64,000 nt of DNA from Rhodophyticola porphyridii (lineage in GTDB: Bacteria; Pseudomonadota; Alphaproteobacteria; Rhodobacterales; Rhodobacteraceae): contig NZ_RCNT01000003.1 in NCBI RefSeq assembly GCF_003688285.1, positions 255,501 through 319,500 on the forward strand, given 5' to 3'. Shown here piece by piece: positions 30,863-40,551 of this stretch. The notes beneath the pieces were generated by a model. That model worked only from the letters and a program-made list of their open reading frames with translations, made no database searches and was not told the origin of the DNA. A program made the position numbers and the translations under genes. The number at the start of each line of letters is the position of its first letter. Position 1 is the stretch's first letter.

Positions 30863-31867
30863 ATGACCAACGCTTTTCCGTTTTCGGCCATTGTCGGCCA
30901 GGAGGAAATGAAACAAGCCATGATCCTGACCGCGATCGACCCCGGCATCGGCGGCGTTCTGGTGTTCGGGGATCGCGGCACCGGGAAATCGACCGCCGTG
31001 CGCGGGCTGGCGGCCCTGTTGCCTCCGATTATGGCGGTGGCCGGATGCCCGGTGAACTCGGCCCGCGCGGAAGATGTGCCGGACTGGGCCAACCTCAAGG
31101 ACAGCGGCCTGATCGAGAAACCGACTCCGGTGATCGACCTGCCTCTCGGTGCGACCGAAGATCGGGTGGTAGGGGCGCTTGATATCGAAAGGGCCCTGAC
31201 CCAGGGTGAAAAGGCGTTCGAGCCGGGCCTGCTGGCGCGGGCCAATCGCGGTTATCTCTATATCGACGAGGTGAACCTGCTTGAGGATCATCTGGTCGAT
31301 CTGCTGCTGGATGTGGCCCAATCGGGGGAAAACGTGGTGGAGCGCGAGGGGCTTTCGATCCGCCATGCCGCGCGCTTTGTACTGGTCGGGTCGGGCAACC
31401 CCGAGGAAGGTGAATTGCGGCCCCAGCTTCTGGACCGGTTTGGCCTGTCCGTGGAAGTGACCTCGCCCACGGATATCGATGTGCGGATCGAGGTGGTCAA
31501 GCGCCGGGATGCGTTCGACCGGGACCGGGACCGCTTCGGCGGAGCATGGCACGCGGATGACATGGCCCTGCGCGGCAAGATCGTGACCGCACGGGAGGCG
31601 CTCGCAGGTGTCGAGGCATCGGAAAACATGTTGCGGGATTGCGCCGAGCTATGCGTGGCACTTGGCTCGGACGGGCTGCGCGGCGAGTTGACGCTGTTGC
31701 GTGCCGCGCGCGCGCTTGCCGCGTTCGACGGCGCCGCATCGGTCACGCGGGACCATCTGCGATCGGTGGCGGCTTCGGCGCTCAGGCATCGCCTGCGGCG
31801 CGATCCGCTGGACGAGGCCGGCAGCACGACGCGGGTGGCCCGGCAGGTGGAGGAGGTGCTTGGGTGA
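30863..31867 (+). CDS. bchI: magnesium chelatase ATPase subunit I
   Basis: AAA+ subunit that with BchD and BchH inserts Mg2+ into protoporphyrin IX. Walker A GDRGTGKS is at about residues 36-43, Walker B LYIDEVNLL, and sensor/arginine-finger region VLVGSGNPEEGELRPQLLDRFG. 334 aa. It begins 6 bases after the crtA stop, and its stop overlaps the bchD GTG start. Confidence 0.96.
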   Translation: MTNAFPFSAIVGQEEMKQAMILTAIDPGIGGVLVFGDRGTGKSTAVRGLAALLPPIMAVAGCPVNSARAEDVPDWANLKDSGLIEKPTPVIDLPLGATEDRVVGALDIERALTQGEKAFEPGLLARANRGYLYIDEVNLLEDHLVDLLLDVAQSGENVVEREGLSIRHAARFVLVGSGNPEEGELRPQLLDRFGLSVEVTSPTDIDVRIEVVKRRDAFDRDRDRFGGAWHADDMALRGKIVTAREALAGVEASENMLRDCAELCVALGSDGLRGELTLLRAARALAAFDGAASVTRDHLRSVAASALRHRLRRDPLDEAGSTTRVARQVEEVLG

Positions 31868-33564
31868 ACGGCGATGACCAGCGCTGGACCAACGCCAATC
31901 TGGCGCTTGCCTGCTTTGCGCTGGACCCTGCCGGTTTGGGCGGTATCTGGCTGCGCGCCCGGTCCGGCCCGGTCCGGGACCGGTTCATGGATGGTCTCTA
32001 TCTTGCGGTTCAGGATCGAAATCTCCGTCGATTGCACCCGAATATCGGAGATGATGCGCTTTTCGGTGGCGTCGATCTGGCAGCGACGCTGGCCAGCGGA
32101 AGGCTGAGCCGGACCGAAGGCATTCTTTCGCAGCCGTCGGTATTGATCCTGCCGATGGCGGAACGGGCGACGCCCGGGCTTGCCGCGCGGCTCGCCGCAG
32201 CGCTGGACCGGCAGGACGGGCTGTCCCTGGTCGCGCTGGACGAAGGCGCGGAGCCTGATGAGACGCTGGCCGGCGCGCTTGCGGACCGGATGGCGATCCA
32301 TCTGGATCTGTCGGATCTTGCATTGGGGGACGCCCCGCCGCTGGCCATGGATCCCGGTGCGCTGGCAGAGGCGCGCGCGCTTCTGCCCCGCGTTACACTG
32401 CCCGATACCGCGATTGCCGAAATCGCGGAGGTTGCGCATCGGCTGGGCGTCCGGTCGCTTCGGGCACCGCTGTTTGCACTGGCGGTTGCGCGGGCGGCGG
32501 CGGCTTTGTCGGGTGAGAGCGAGGTGGACGAGCCGGACCTGATCGTGGCTGTCGAACTGGTGCTGGCGCCGCGGGCCACGCAGATACCCGCGCCGGCGGT
32601 GGAAGAGGAAGACCCGGCCGAGCCGGACACGCCCGAGCCGCCGGACACGCCCGAGGACAGCGACGAGAACATGCAGCCCGAAACCCTACCGCAGGAGATC
32701 CTGCTGGAAGCCGCCCGGGCGATGCTGCCCCCCGATCTTCTGGACCGGCTGGAGGCCGGAAAGGCCGCGCGCGCCGCCACGGGCAGCGCCGGTACGGGGG
32801 CGCGGAAAAAAGGCAACCGGCGCGGGCGGCCCATGCCCTCCCGACCGGGGCATCCGGGCGGCGAGGCCCGGGTGGATCTGGTCGCGACCCTGCGGGCCGC
32901 GGCGCCATGGCAACCGATCCGGCGCCAGGCAAGCGGCGATGCCGACCGACTTCATATCCGCGTCAGCGACATCCGGCTTCGGCAATTCGAAGAGCGCTCC
33001 GACAGGGCGATTATCTTCGTGGTCGATGCGTCGGGTTCGGCGGCGCTGTCGCGTCTGGCCGAAGCGAAGGGCGCGGTGGAACTGTTGTTGTCTGAGGCCT
33101 ATGCGCGCCGCGACCACGTGGCGCTGATTGCGTTTCGCGGCGATGGGGCGGAGGTGCTTTTGCCGCCCACCAGGTCGTTGGTGCAGACCAAGCGACGGTT
33201 GGGAAGCCTGCCCGGTGGCGGCGGCACGCCGCTGGCCGCGGGTCTGAAGGGCGCTCTGGAGATGTGTTTGCTCGCGCGAAGCAAGGGCATGACGCCCTCT
33301 GTCGCGCTGTTGACCGACGGGCGCGCGAATGTAGCGCTTGACGGCACGGCAAGCCGGACACGGGCGGCGGAGGACGCGGCCCTGATGGCGCGGGCGCTGA
33401 GGGCGCGCGGGGTTCCCGGTATCGTCATCGACATGGGCAACCGGCCCGCGCCCGGATTGAACGATCTGGCGCGGGAAATGGGAACGCCCTATCTGGCTCT
33501 GCCGCGCGCCGATGCGCGCATGCTGTCGCGCGCGGTCGACGGGGCGCTGGAGCCTGCGGGATGA
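31864..33564 (+). CDS. bchD: magnesium chelatase subunit D
   Basis: 566 aa. An N-terminal AAA-like domain lacks a functional P-loop. An acidic, Pro-rich linker (EEEDPAEPDTPEPPDTPED) sits around residue 240-260. A C-terminal von Willebrand A (integrin I) domain has the MIDAS motif VVDASGSAALSRL and LLTDGRANV. It starts at GTG 31864 in a GTGA overlap with bchI; the frame is open further upstream inside bchI but that is not a real extension. It bridges BchI and BchH. Confidence 0.95.
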   Translation: MNGDDQRWTNANLALACFALDPAGLGGIWLRARSGPVRDRFMDGLYLAVQDRNLRRLHPNIGDDALFGGVDLAATLASGRLSRTEGILSQPSVLILPMAERATPGLAARLAAALDRQDGLSLVALDEGAEPDETLAGALADRMAIHLDLSDLALGDAPPLAMDPGALAEARALLPRVTLPDTAIAEIAEVAHRLGVRSLRAPLFALAVARAAAALSGESEVDEPDLIVAVELVLAPRATQIPAPAVEEEDPAEPDTPEPPDTPEDSDENMQPETLPQEILLEAARAMLPPDLLDRLEAGKAARAATGSAGTGARKKGNRRGRPMPSRPGHPGGEARVDLVATLRAAAPWQPIRRQASGDADRLHIRVSDIRLRQFEERSDRAIIFVVDASGSAALSRLAEAKGAVELLLSEAYARRDHVALIAFRGDGAEVLLPPTRSLVQTKRRLGSLPGGGGTPLAAGLKGALEMCLLARSKGMTPSVALLTDGRANVALDGTASRTRAAEDAALMARALRARGVPGIVIDMGNRPAPGLNDLAREMGTPYLALPRADARMLSRAVDGALEPAG

Positions 33565-34475
33565 GCGCGGCCGCAGACGATCCTGCGCGCGCGGCGCCCC
33601 CGCATCCCGCCAAAGGGGTGGTACCGGACGACTGGCCGCTGGTCGGCCACAGCCGGATTGTCGCCGCCGCCCCGCATCGGTGGCATGTGCAGATCATGGG
33701 GGATGGCCCCGATCTTCTTTTGCTGCACGGGGCGGGCGCATCCAGCCATTCATGGCGCGAGGTGATGCCCGAACTGGCCAAGCGCCACCGGGTGATTGCG
33801 CTGGACCTGCCCGGGCATGGGTTTACCCGAACCGGCGCGCGGGGGCGCTCGGGCCTGCCGGCGGTGGCGCTGGACGTCACCGCTTTGCTGGCGCATCTGG
33901 GCGCGGAGCCGCGCCTTATCGTCGGGCATTCCGCCGGCTCCGCCGTGGCGCTGCAACTGGCGCGCACGATGGCGGCGCCGCCGCAGGGGGTCGTGGTCAT
34001 CAACGGTGCCCTGGAAAACTTCAAGGGCGCGGCGGGCTGGCTCTTTCCGATCATGGCCAAGGCGCTGGTGCTGAACCCGTTTGCGGGCCTGCTGCTGGCG
34101 CGGGGCGGCGCATCGATGACCAGCGTTCGCAATCTGGTCGGCTCGTCCGGGACGGAGCTGAGCGAGGAGGGGCTGCGGCTCTACCAGCGGCTGATTTCCG
34201 ACCGGAAACATGTCGAAGGCACGCTGGCGATGATGGCGGCATGGTCGCTGGAGGAACTGACGCGTGCGCTGCCGGAGATCGAGGTGCCGGCGCTGTTCCT
34301 GCACGGGACCGAAGACAGCGCGGTTCCGCTGGCCGTGGCGGAGCGGGCGGCGAGTGCGATGCCGGATGCACGGCTGCTGCGGCTGGATGGGGTGGGCCAT
34401 ATCGCGCATGAAGAAGCGCCGGAGCGCGTTCTAGAGGAAATCGCGGGTTTTGCCGCCGCCCTGACCCGCGACTGA
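33561..34475 (+). CDS. bchO: BchO, alpha/beta hydrolase associated with magnesium chelatase
   Basis: 304 aa alpha/beta hydrolase conserved downstream of bchID in purple bacteria. Visible elements: LLLHGAGASSHSWRE, nucleophile elbow GHSAGSAVAL, FLHGTEDSAVPL and late His GVGHIAHEE. Its biochemical role is not well defined; mutants in Rhodobacter are affected in bacteriochlorophyll synthesis. Overlaps bchD by 4 bases and is followed by a strong terminator. Confidence 0.92.
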   Translation: MSAAADDPARAAPPHPAKGVVPDDWPLVGHSRIVAAAPHRWHVQIMGDGPDLLLLHGAGASSHSWREVMPELAKRHRVIALDLPGHGFTRTGARGRSGLPAVALDVTALLAHLGAEPRLIVGHSAGSAVALQLARTMAAPPQGVVVINGALENFKGAAGWLFPIMAKALVLNPFAGLLLARGGASMTSVRNLVGSSGTELSEEGLRLYQRLISDRKHVEGTLAMMAAWSLEELTRALPEIEVPALFLHGTEDSAVPLAVAERAASAMPDARLLRLDGVGHIAHEEAPERVLEEIAGFAAALTRD

Positions 34476-34502
34476 AAAAGGCGGCCCCGCGGGCCGCCTT
34501 TT
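34476..34502 (+). terminator. terminator of crtA-bchIDO
   Basis: AAAAGGCGGCC (34476-34486) pairs with GGCCGCCTTTT (34492-34502) around a 5-nt loop, directly after the bchO stop. The symmetric A and T tracts allow it to act on both strands, so it probably also terminates the leftward cycA transcript. Confidence 0.93.
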
Positions 34503-34539
34503 GAACCATGTTTCGCCCTCCGCCGTTGGCGGGAGGGAT

Positions 34540-34995
34540 TTATTCCTCGGCCGGGGCCAGCGACGCCAGATAGGCGTAGAGATCCGCGGCATCTTCCTCG
34601 GACCGGACGCGGAAGCTCATCGAGCCGCGTGCGCCGCTGTCGTCCAGATACTCGCGCAGGAAGCCGGTGGGATCCTGAACATAGGCCACGAAGGTTTCCT
34701 CGTCCCAGACCAGACCGGCCTCACCGGCTTCGACCATGGAGCCGGAATACCGGAAATCCTCAACCGTGCCTGCAGTCCGCCCGGAGATCCGGTACAGGTT
34801 CGGGCCGGTGCGGGCGTTGCGCCCGGCAAGGGTTTCGCCCTCCGCGTCGACGACCACGTGGCACGCGATGCACTGACGAAACGCCGCTTCGCCTGCCTCT
34901 GCATCGCCGCTTGGCGCGGCAGCGTGGCTGTCGGCGAAGGCCATGGGTGCCGTGAGAAGTGTTGCCGCCGCGGCGAGAATCATCGTGCGGTTCAT
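34540..34995 (-). CDS. cycA: cytochrome c2-type electron carrier
   Basis: 151-aa exported class I cytochrome c. The signal peptide is residues 1-21 (cleavage after AFA). The heme-attachment motif CIACH is near residue 41-45, and the probable Met axial ligand is in SMSFRV near the C-terminus. It lies downstream of hemA, as in Rhodobacter and roseobacter PGCs, and should shuttle electrons between bc1 and the reaction-centre cytochrome. The ATG at 34995 has a strong SD (GGAAGGGAG) placed in a predicted hairpin. No other promoter is evident in the 164 bases upstream. Confidence 0.9.
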   Translation of the reverse strand: MNRTMILAAAATLLTAPMAFADSHAAAPSGDAEAGEAAFRQCIACHVVVDAEGETLAGRNARTGPNLYRISGRTAGTVEDFRYSGSMVEAGEAGLVWDEETFVAYVQDPTGFLREYLDDSGARGSMSFRVRSEEDAADLYAYLASLAPAEE

Positions 34996-35036
34996 AGGTA
35001 TACTCCCTTCCATATTCACGTTCGGGTCTATACCTA
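34995..35036 (-). promoter_or_regulatory. 5' hairpin that may mask the cycA ribosome-binding site
   Basis: On the leftward strand TAGGTATA (35036-35029) can pair with TATACCTA (35002-34995). The second arm ends on the A of the cycA start codon. Inside, past a 2x2 mismatch, CCC pairs with the GGG of the SD. The SD is therefore within the structure and close to the stem. This is a folding prediction by eye. Confidence 0.5.
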
Positions 35037-35159
35037 ACGCAATCCGGGAAGAGACCACACATTTTTTTGCTCCGATCACGAAAACGCGACGGATTAGCGC
35101 AAATAAAGGCTCTGTTTCAGGCGCTTACGTTACGGAACCAAGCGCATAACGCCGCCGAT

Positions 35160-36374
35160 TCAGGCCACGGCGTGGGCGATGGCGCATTGCTTCCAAAGCG
35201 TTTTAAGCGCCTCGACCAGATAGTCGATATCGGCGTCCGTATGCAGCGGGCCGGGGGTGAAACGCAGCCGTTCGGTGCCTTTGGGAACGGTCGGATAATT
35301 GATCGGCTGCACGTAGATCCCGAACTGGTCCATCAGGATATCGCTGAGCATCCGGCATTTGACCGGATCCTTCACCATCACCGGGATGATATGGCTTGGG
35401 TTGTCCACATGGGGAATACCCTCGGCATCGAGACGCTGCCGCAGGCGTTTGACCTGCCTTTTCTGCATGTCCCGTTCGATGCTGCTTTCCTTGAGATGCC
35501 GGATCGACGCCGTCGCCGCCGCGGCACAGGCGGGCGGCAGCGCGGTGGTGAAAATGAAGCCGCTCGCAAAGCTGCGGATGAAATCGCAGAGCGCGTGGGA
35601 GCCGGTGATGTAGCCGCCGACCACGCCAAAGGCCTTGCCGAGCGTCCCTTCGATCAGCGTGATCCGGTCCATGAGACCTTCGCGTTCGGCAACGCCGCCA
35701 CCGCGCGGGCCATACATGCCCACCGCATGTACCTCATCGATATAGGACATGGCGCCGTGCTTGTCGCAGACATCGAGGATTTCCTTGATCGGGGCGATGT
35801 CGCCATCCATCGAGTAGACGGATTCGAAGGCCACGATCTTGGTTGCGTTGGCGGGCAGCGCAGCCAGCTTGCGATCGAGATCTTCGGGATCGTTATGCGT
35901 CCAGATGGCCTTCTGGCAGCGCGCGTGGCGAATGCCTTCGATCATCGAGGCGTGGTTCAGCTCGTCGCTGAGAATCACGGCATTGGGCAAGCGCGAGCCG
36001 AGCGTTGAAAGCGCGGCCCAGTTCGAGACATAGCCGGAGGTGAAAAGCAGCGCGTCTTCCTTCTGATGGAGATCGGCCAGTTCCGCCTCCAGCCGCTTGT
36101 GATGATAGGCGTTGCCCGAGATGTTGCGTGTGCCGCCTGCGCCGGTGCCGCAGCTCTGCACCGCCTCGACCATCGTATTCACGACCTTGGGGTGCTGGCC
36201 CATGCCGAGATAGTCGTTCGAGCACCAGACGGTCACGTCGCGCGTGCCATCCTCATGATGATTGACGACCTTGGGGAACGCGCCGCATTTGCGCTGCAAC
36301 TCGGCGAAGATGCGATAGTTGCCCTCTTCCTTCAACTGGTCGAGCTGATTTTGAAACAGCTGGTCAAATTTCAT
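35160..36374 (-). CDS. hemA: 5-aminolevulinate synthase
   Basis: Condenses glycine and succinyl-CoA to 5-aminolevulinate, the first tetrapyrrole intermediate. 404 aa PLP enzyme; the PLP lysine lies in [20 protein letters not shown] near residue 248, with the early [10 protein letters not shown] and [12 protein letters not shown] motifs. It is 10 bases after puhE in the bchF-cycA superoperon, placing precursor supply under photosynthesis-gene control. A second ALAS gene elsewhere is common in this group. Confidence 0.96.
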   Translation of the reverse strand: MKFDQLFQNQLDQLKEEGNYRIFAELQRKCGAFPKVVNHHEDGTRDVTVWCSNDYLGMGQHPKVVNTMVEAVQSCGTGAGGTRNISGNAYHHKRLEAELADLHQKEDALLFTSGYVSNWAALSTLGSRLPNAVILSDELNHASMIEGIRHARCQKAIWTHNDPEDLDRKLAALPANATKIVAFESVYSMDGDIAPIKEILDVCDKHGAMSYIDEVHAVGMYGPRGGGVAEREGLMDRITLIEGTLGKAFGVVGGYITGSHALCDFIRSFASGFIFTTALPPACAAAATASIRHLKESSIERDMQKRQVKRLRQRLDAEGIPHVDNPSHIIPVMVKDPVKCRMLSDILMDQFGIYVQPINYPTVPKGTERLRFTPGPLHTDADIDYLVEALKTLWKQCAIAHAVA

Positions 36375-36384
36375 CGGGGCATCC

Positions 36385-37203
36385 TCACTTCATCGTCTGG
36401 CTAGGTGTCGTGTCCCGGGGCCGGGGTCCCGGGGTCGGGTCTGGCAGCATCCAGCGCCAGAGTTTTTCGTCGGGCAGGGGCAGGACCATGAACCAGTGTT
36501 CCAGCAGCGCCAGCGCGGTCAGCGCGGCAAGCAGGGCAAAGCCCACGATATCGCCCGGGGTTTGCGCCCCCCAGAGGCGTTCCATCCAGCAGGCCAGCGC
36601 GAAGCTGAGACCGGTGATCGACACCGGAAAAAGCGCGTTCATGCGCGCGACGCGAAAATGGCTGGACAGATGGGTAAGGTGTTCGGGAATGAACTCCAGG
36701 TTGATTTTGCGCACCCCGAGATAGAGGTTCAGCTTGGCACTGATACGCGCCGCGAAGAGAATCGCGAAGGTCCAGGTGCCGAACTGGTTTTCGGCCCCCC
36801 AGGAGGCGAAGACCATCGCCAGAAGCAGCCCGAGAAGCAGCAGTTCGTGATAGGCGACCGTGCCCCAGGCGCGCACGAAGCGTTCCCATTCCGGGGCGCC
36901 GTCCTTGGCATAGCCGCGATAGGGTCCGGTTATGACGCCGGTCAGGAAGGTGAGTTCCACCCAGCCCCAGAGCGCAAGTGCCGAGAGAAAGCCGATATAG
37001 GCCCCCGCGACGGTGGTGTTCCCCAGCGTGTCGAGGAAACCGACCGCCCCGAGGACAAGGAAGGGGAGGTTCATGAGAACCACCCACTGGCGGGCATTGC
37101 CGCCTTCCCGTTCGGCGCGGCGCACCGCCACAAGGATCGCGCCGGTGGAGAACCACCAGAGAAACAGTGCCACAAGGGCCGCGATCCAGGGGGAGGCGAG
37201 CAT
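36385..37203 (-). CDS. puhE: putative photosynthetic complex assembly protein PuhE
   Basis: 272-aa polytopic membrane protein (about seven TM segments, starting [19 protein letters not shown]). It has the conserved centre [25 protein letters not shown]. PuhE modulates bacteriochlorophyll and reaction-centre levels in Rhodobacter capsulatus. The ATG at 37203 shares one base with the acsF stop (TGATG); the frame continues upstream into acsF but is not coding there. Confidence 0.88.
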   Translation of the reverse strand: MLASPWIAALVALFLWWFSTGAILVAVRRAEREGGNARQWVVLMNLPFLVLGAVGFLDTLGNTTVAGAYIGFLSALALWGWVELTFLTGVITGPYRGYAKDGAPEWERFVRAWGTVAYHELLLLGLLLAMVFASWGAENQFGTWTFAILFAARISAKLNLYLGVRKINLEFIPEHLTHLSSHFRVARMNALFPVSITGLSFALACWMERLWGAQTPGDIVGFALLAALTALALLEHWFMVLPLPDEKLWRWMLPDPTPGPRPRDTTPSQTMK

Positions 37204-38318
37204 CAGTAGGCGGGCTCCATTCTCGTGGTGTCCGGCACGGCGTGTTTCTTCGCCGGAATGGTGAAGAGGGACACAAACGCCATCGCGGCACGCGCGCTGG
37301 GCCCGATGCGACCCAGCAGGCTGCCGCGCTGCTTGGCCGCCGCCAGATCGGCATTGGCCCTTTGCAACCGCTTGAGACCCTTCATCCAGCGCGGATGGTC
37401 GATATCGAGCGTGATCGGGAAGATCTGCTCGGAAATCGCGGAGGTCTTTCGGAACACCTCCTGCCCGTACCAGTCGGGATCCACGCCCAGCGCCTCGTGA
37501 AAGGCCGGGCGCTGATGATCGCGGACATACATGGTGGAATAGACCGCGGTGAGGAAGAACTTGATCCACAGGACGTTGCCGCCGCTGGTCAGTTTCGGAT
37601 CGGTCTTCATCAGCAGTGCGAACGCCTCGCCATGGCTGAACTCGTCGTTGCACCACTCACGGAACCACTTGAAGATCGGGTGGAAGCGGTGCTCCGGATG
37701 CTTCTCCAGATGCCGGTAGATGGTGATGTAGCGGGCATAGCCGATCTTTTCCGACAGGTAGGTGGCGTAGTAGATGAACTTGGGCCGGAAATAGGTGTAT
37801 TTCTTCTTCTGCGTCAGGAAGCCCAGATTGACGGCGATGCCCGCCTCGCGGAGCGCATCGTTGATGAAGCCCGCATGGCGCGCCTCGTCCCGCGCCATGA
37901 GCTGGAACAGGGTCACGATATCCTCGTTATTGCCGCGGCGCTTCATCTCCTTGTAAAGAACGCATCCCGAAAATTCTGCGGTACAGGACGACACCAGAAA
38001 GTCGATGAACTCCGCTTTCAGCCTGGGCTCCATGTTCTCCCAGTCGACACTGTCCCAGTCTTCGTTCTTCTTGAAATGGCCCTTGTTCGGGTCCGATTTC
38101 ATCTGGGCGATGAGCTTGTCCCAGTCGGCGCGCACGGGTGTCACGTCGATGGCGTCCATCTCATCGAAATCGGTGGTGTAGAAGCGCGGGGTCAGAAGCG
38201 TGTTCTGCATGGCCAGCGCGGTGGCGCCCTCGCTGTCGACGACGCCCTGATGGTTGTCGGCGGCCAGCGCCTCTTCGACAGTCGCGGCGTCGGCGGAATG
38301 GGTGCGTTGGACGTTCAT
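37203..38318 (-). CDS. acsF: Mg-protoporphyrin IX monomethyl ester (oxidative) cyclase
   Basis: The di-iron monooxygenase that forms ring E using O2. 371 aa with ferritin-like iron-binding motifs EFSGCVLYKEMK and DEARHAGFIND, and a later EWCNDEFSHGEAF. Presence of acsF and absence of bchE in the window imply BChl synthesis in air. Alphaproteobacterial AcsF needs the small partner BciE, encoded directly upstream with a 4-base overlap. Confidence 0.95.
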   Translation of the reverse strand: MNVQRTHSADAATVEEALAADNHQGVVDSEGATALAMQNTLLTPRFYTTDFDEMDAIDVTPVRADWDKLIAQMKSDPNKGHFKKNEDWDSVDWENMEPRLKAEFIDFLVSSCTAEFSGCVLYKEMKRRGNNEDIVTLFQLMARDEARHAGFINDALREAGIAVNLGFLTQKKKYTYFRPKFIYYATYLSEKIGYARYITIYRHLEKHPEHRFHPIFKWFREWCNDEFSHGEAFALLMKTDPKLTSGGNVLWIKFFLTAVYSTMYVRDHQRPAFHEALGVDPDWYGQEVFRKTSAISEQIFPITLDIDHPRWMKGLKRLQRANADLAAAKQRGSLLGRIGPSARAAMAFVSLFTIPAKKHAVPDTTRMEPAY

Positions 38319-38620
38319 ACCGAGACCTCCTCACTGAAGGAAAATTCGCAGAGTTCCATGAACTCGAAATCGCCGGTCATCCGGGTCCAGAGCTGTTCCA
38401 GCTTGGAGGCCCGGGTGATCGTGGCCATGCGGTCTTCGATCACGACCTCGCCATAGGGCGCCATGATCGGTGCGCCGTGGACAAGCACTTCGTCCCCGGG
38501 ATGGATCACCGCGCCGTTCAGAAATTTCATATGCGCGTGCAGGCTGTCGAACTTGTGGCTTACCTCAACCTGGCAAGGCGCCGTTTCGGTCTCTCTCGTA
38601 AACAGTCCCATGTTGGTCAT
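38315..38620 (-). CDS. bciE: BciE, accessory subunit of the aerobic cyclase
   Basis: 101-aa soluble protein between puhC and acsF, overlapping each by 4 bases. Its position and size match the R. sphaeroides gene shown to be required for AcsF activity (BciE). Sequence features: an N-terminal FTRETETAPC stretch, a central beta-rich part (DEVLVHGAPIMAPYGEVVIEDRMATI) and an acidic C-terminus (FMELCEFSFSEE). Assignment rests mainly on context and length. Confidence 0.82.
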   Translation of the reverse strand: MTNMGLFTRETETAPCQVEVSHKFDSLHAHMKFLNGAVIHPGDEVLVHGAPIMAPYGEVVIEDRMATITRASKLEQLWTRMTGDFEFMELCEFSFSEEVSV

Positions 38621-39090
38621 TCCTCCAGCAAGCGGGCGAAAACCCGCGTGTTGTCCGCCCCGAAACCGATGAGTTCGGCCCGGAAATCGGTGTAGTCGTC
38701 GCGTAATCCGATGCGCCCGTCTGAAAAGAGCACCAGTCGTATGGGTTCGGAACCGGTCAGCCCGACGGCCCCCCGTTCACGTTCCAGAACCCGGTAAACG
38801 CCCGCAACAAACCCGCCCTGATCGGCGGCCAGCGTGGCGATCACATTGCCGTCCATGTCGAGCACACGGGCGGAGCCATCCATTTCGCCGAACAGGCGGA
38901 TCATCCGCTCCTGCGCCACCGGTCTTTCCTCAAGCGAGGGCGGCAGCGCCTCCAGCGGGCGATCGGTCGCGGTGGCATAGGCCACGATGATCAGCACACA
39001 CAGGCACAGCACGAACATCGCGCGGATCAGCACGGTGGGGATCATCTCCTTGTCGCGGATGACGAGTTTTTCTTCGGGGCTCAGAGCCAT
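38617..39090 (-). CDS. puhC: photosynthetic complex assembly protein PuhC
   Basis: 157 aa with one TM helix near residues 20-42 (IPTVLIRAMFVLCLCVLIIV) and a periplasmic domain. The domain contains the typical RMIRLFGEMDGSARVLD and GGFVAGVYRVLERERG motifs. PuhC is needed for normal RC-LH1 levels in Rhodobacter. It starts 15 bases after puhB and overlaps bciE by 4 bases. Confidence 0.9.
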   Translation of the reverse strand: MALSPEEKLVIRDKEMIPTVLIRAMFVLCLCVLIIVAYATATDRPLEALPPSLEERPVAQERMIRLFGEMDGSARVLDMDGNVIATLAADQGGFVAGVYRVLERERGAVGLTGSEPIRLVLFSDGRIGLRDDYTDFRAELIGFGADNTRVFARLLEE

Positions 39091-39105
39091 CTTTCCGACC
39101 CTCCC

Positions 39106-39741
39106 CTATTCCGCCGCCACGGCATCCGGCGCGGGAATGCGCGAGATGACGGGCTCGGCCACGGCGGTTTCCGCCGCATCGGCCAGAAGGGCGGCGACCT
39201 TTTCCACTTCCGGGATGCAGCGCAGCGCCGGTTCGGTCTGCTTCATCCGCCACGGCCGCACATGGGGCCATGTCATGATATAGCTCAGCGTCACATCGCC
39301 GGGCAGAAGCTCCAGCGCGATCGTTCCGGTTCCATTCGCCCGTTTGGCCAGCGTCGCATTGGCGATCTGCCGGAACGGCAGGTTCAGCGTCATCGTGAGC
39401 GCCGCGCCGATCCGCAGCGCCACGCGCCGATTGGTCAGCGTGTAGACGGTCGATTTGGCCTGCACATAGGCGATCAGCACCAGAAGCGCGCAGACGATGG
39501 CGCCAAGGACCAGAAAGAAGGAGGCGGCATTGGCGCTGGCGGCCCAGCTTTCGCCCGCAGCCCCGGCGATGGTGCGCCAGGCGAAGAGGAAGGCGAAATA
39601 GCCGGCCACCCAGTACAGGCTGAGCGACTCCCGGGCTAGGGCCCACCAGTCCGGCTGGCCCTGCCAAAGGATCTCTTCGCCTGCGGGCAGGTTTTCGGGC
39701 AATCCACGGACAGGCTCGGTCTGAAAGTCGTCGTGGGACAT
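39106..39741 (-). CDS. puhB: photosynthetic complex assembly protein PuhB
   Basis: 211 aa with a PH-like domain (LPAGEEILWQGQPDW at the start, YTLTNRRVALRIGAAL in the middle) and two hydrophobic segments near residues 50-95. PuhB is an RC-specific assembly factor. The ATG at 39741 has a strong SD (GAGGAGG) upstream; an open frame upstream to 39873 lies within puhA and is rejected. Confidence 0.92.
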   Translation of the reverse strand: MSHDDFQTEPVRGLPENLPAGEEILWQGQPDWWALARESLSLYWVAGYFAFLFAWRTIAGAAGESWAASANAASFFLVLGAIVCALLVLIAYVQAKSTVYTLTNRRVALRIGAALTMTLNLPFRQIANATLAKRANGTGTIALELLPGDVTLSYIMTWPHVRPWRMKQTEPALRCIPEVEKVAALLADAAETAVAEPVISRIPAPDAVAAE

Positions 39742-39754
39742 CGGTTTCTCCTCC

Positions 39755-40525
39755 TCAGATAGCGGGTTCGAGCCGCTCTTGCGAGGCGTAAAGAATGCCT
39801 CCGGCATAGTAGGCCGAGATCTTCTCCTCCTCCAAAAGCGTGACCTGATTGGGGGATTTGGTGACCGGCACATTTGCGAAATGCTTGCCGAAGATCGCGT
39901 TGATCTTCACCCGGTCGGATTTGATCTTGCAGTAATGGATTGGCACGAGGCGGATGCCCCCGCCATGATCCGCATCAAGCTCGATGGACAGGTAGCGAAC
40001 AAGCTGTTCGGGTGCGTCAAGCCACATGTCGCTGATATCGCCCACTACCTCGCCGTCTCCGGCCTCCACCGACAATCCGCGCGGATCGCGCCCGGCAGAG
40101 ACCCGATACCCATCGGTGGCCCCCATGGGGACGATCTTGGCGTGGCCATGGCCATCGAGCTCCGGCAGGTCGCGCCGCTTCGCCCATGAGGCGGGGCCGA
40201 CACCGTCCAGCATCGGGTCACCGGTGGGCTCGAACGGGTAGCCGTTGGCGGGGTTCGTCCGCCTGAGCGCGACCTCTCCGCGCGATTGCAGGTCGGGCCC
40301 GGGCACGGTGACCTCGCCCCGGTTATGGGGCAGCTTGAAGGTTTTCGGGCTCGGCACCGGGAACGGGCCCTGATTGGCCGATTGCGTCCCGTCGTCGTTT
40401 TCCAGCGGATAGCCTTCACGCATGTTCTCCGTCTGCAGGTAGTAGATAAGCAGGGCGAAGAAGATCCAGAACAGCCAGATCGACAGGCTGGCCAGATCGA
40501 ATGTTCCGAAAAAGGTGCTTGTCAT
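39755..40525 (-). CDS. puhA: photosynthetic reaction centre H subunit
   Basis: 256 aa, one TM helix near residues 11-31 ([19 protein letters not shown]) followed by MREGYPLE and a cytoplasmic PRC-barrel domain ([29 protein letters not shown] in part). It caps the L/M core and guides protons to QB. The ATG at 40525 has AAGGAG upstream; open frame inside lhaA further upstream is not part of the gene. Confidence 0.96.
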   Translation of the reverse strand: MTSTFFGTFDLASLSIWLFWIFFALLIYYLQTENMREGYPLENDDGTQSANQGPFPVPSPKTFKLPHNRGEVTVPGPDLQSRGEVALRRTNPANGYPFEPTGDPMLDGVGPASWAKRRDLPELDGHGHAKIVPMGATDGYRVSAGRDPRGLSVEAGDGEVVGDISDMWLDAPEQLVRYLSIELDADHGGGIRLVPIHYCKIKSDRVKINAIFGKHFANVPVTKSPNQVTLLEEEKISAYYAGGILYASQERLEPAI

Positions 40526-40551
40526 GTTTGGTCTCCTTCGTGACCCGTCGG

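Noticed and set aside
35115-35132. PpsR-like site in the hemA-cycA gap (TGT followed by 12 bases and CGT)
   Set aside because: The right half is CGT, not ACA, so it does not meet the motif.
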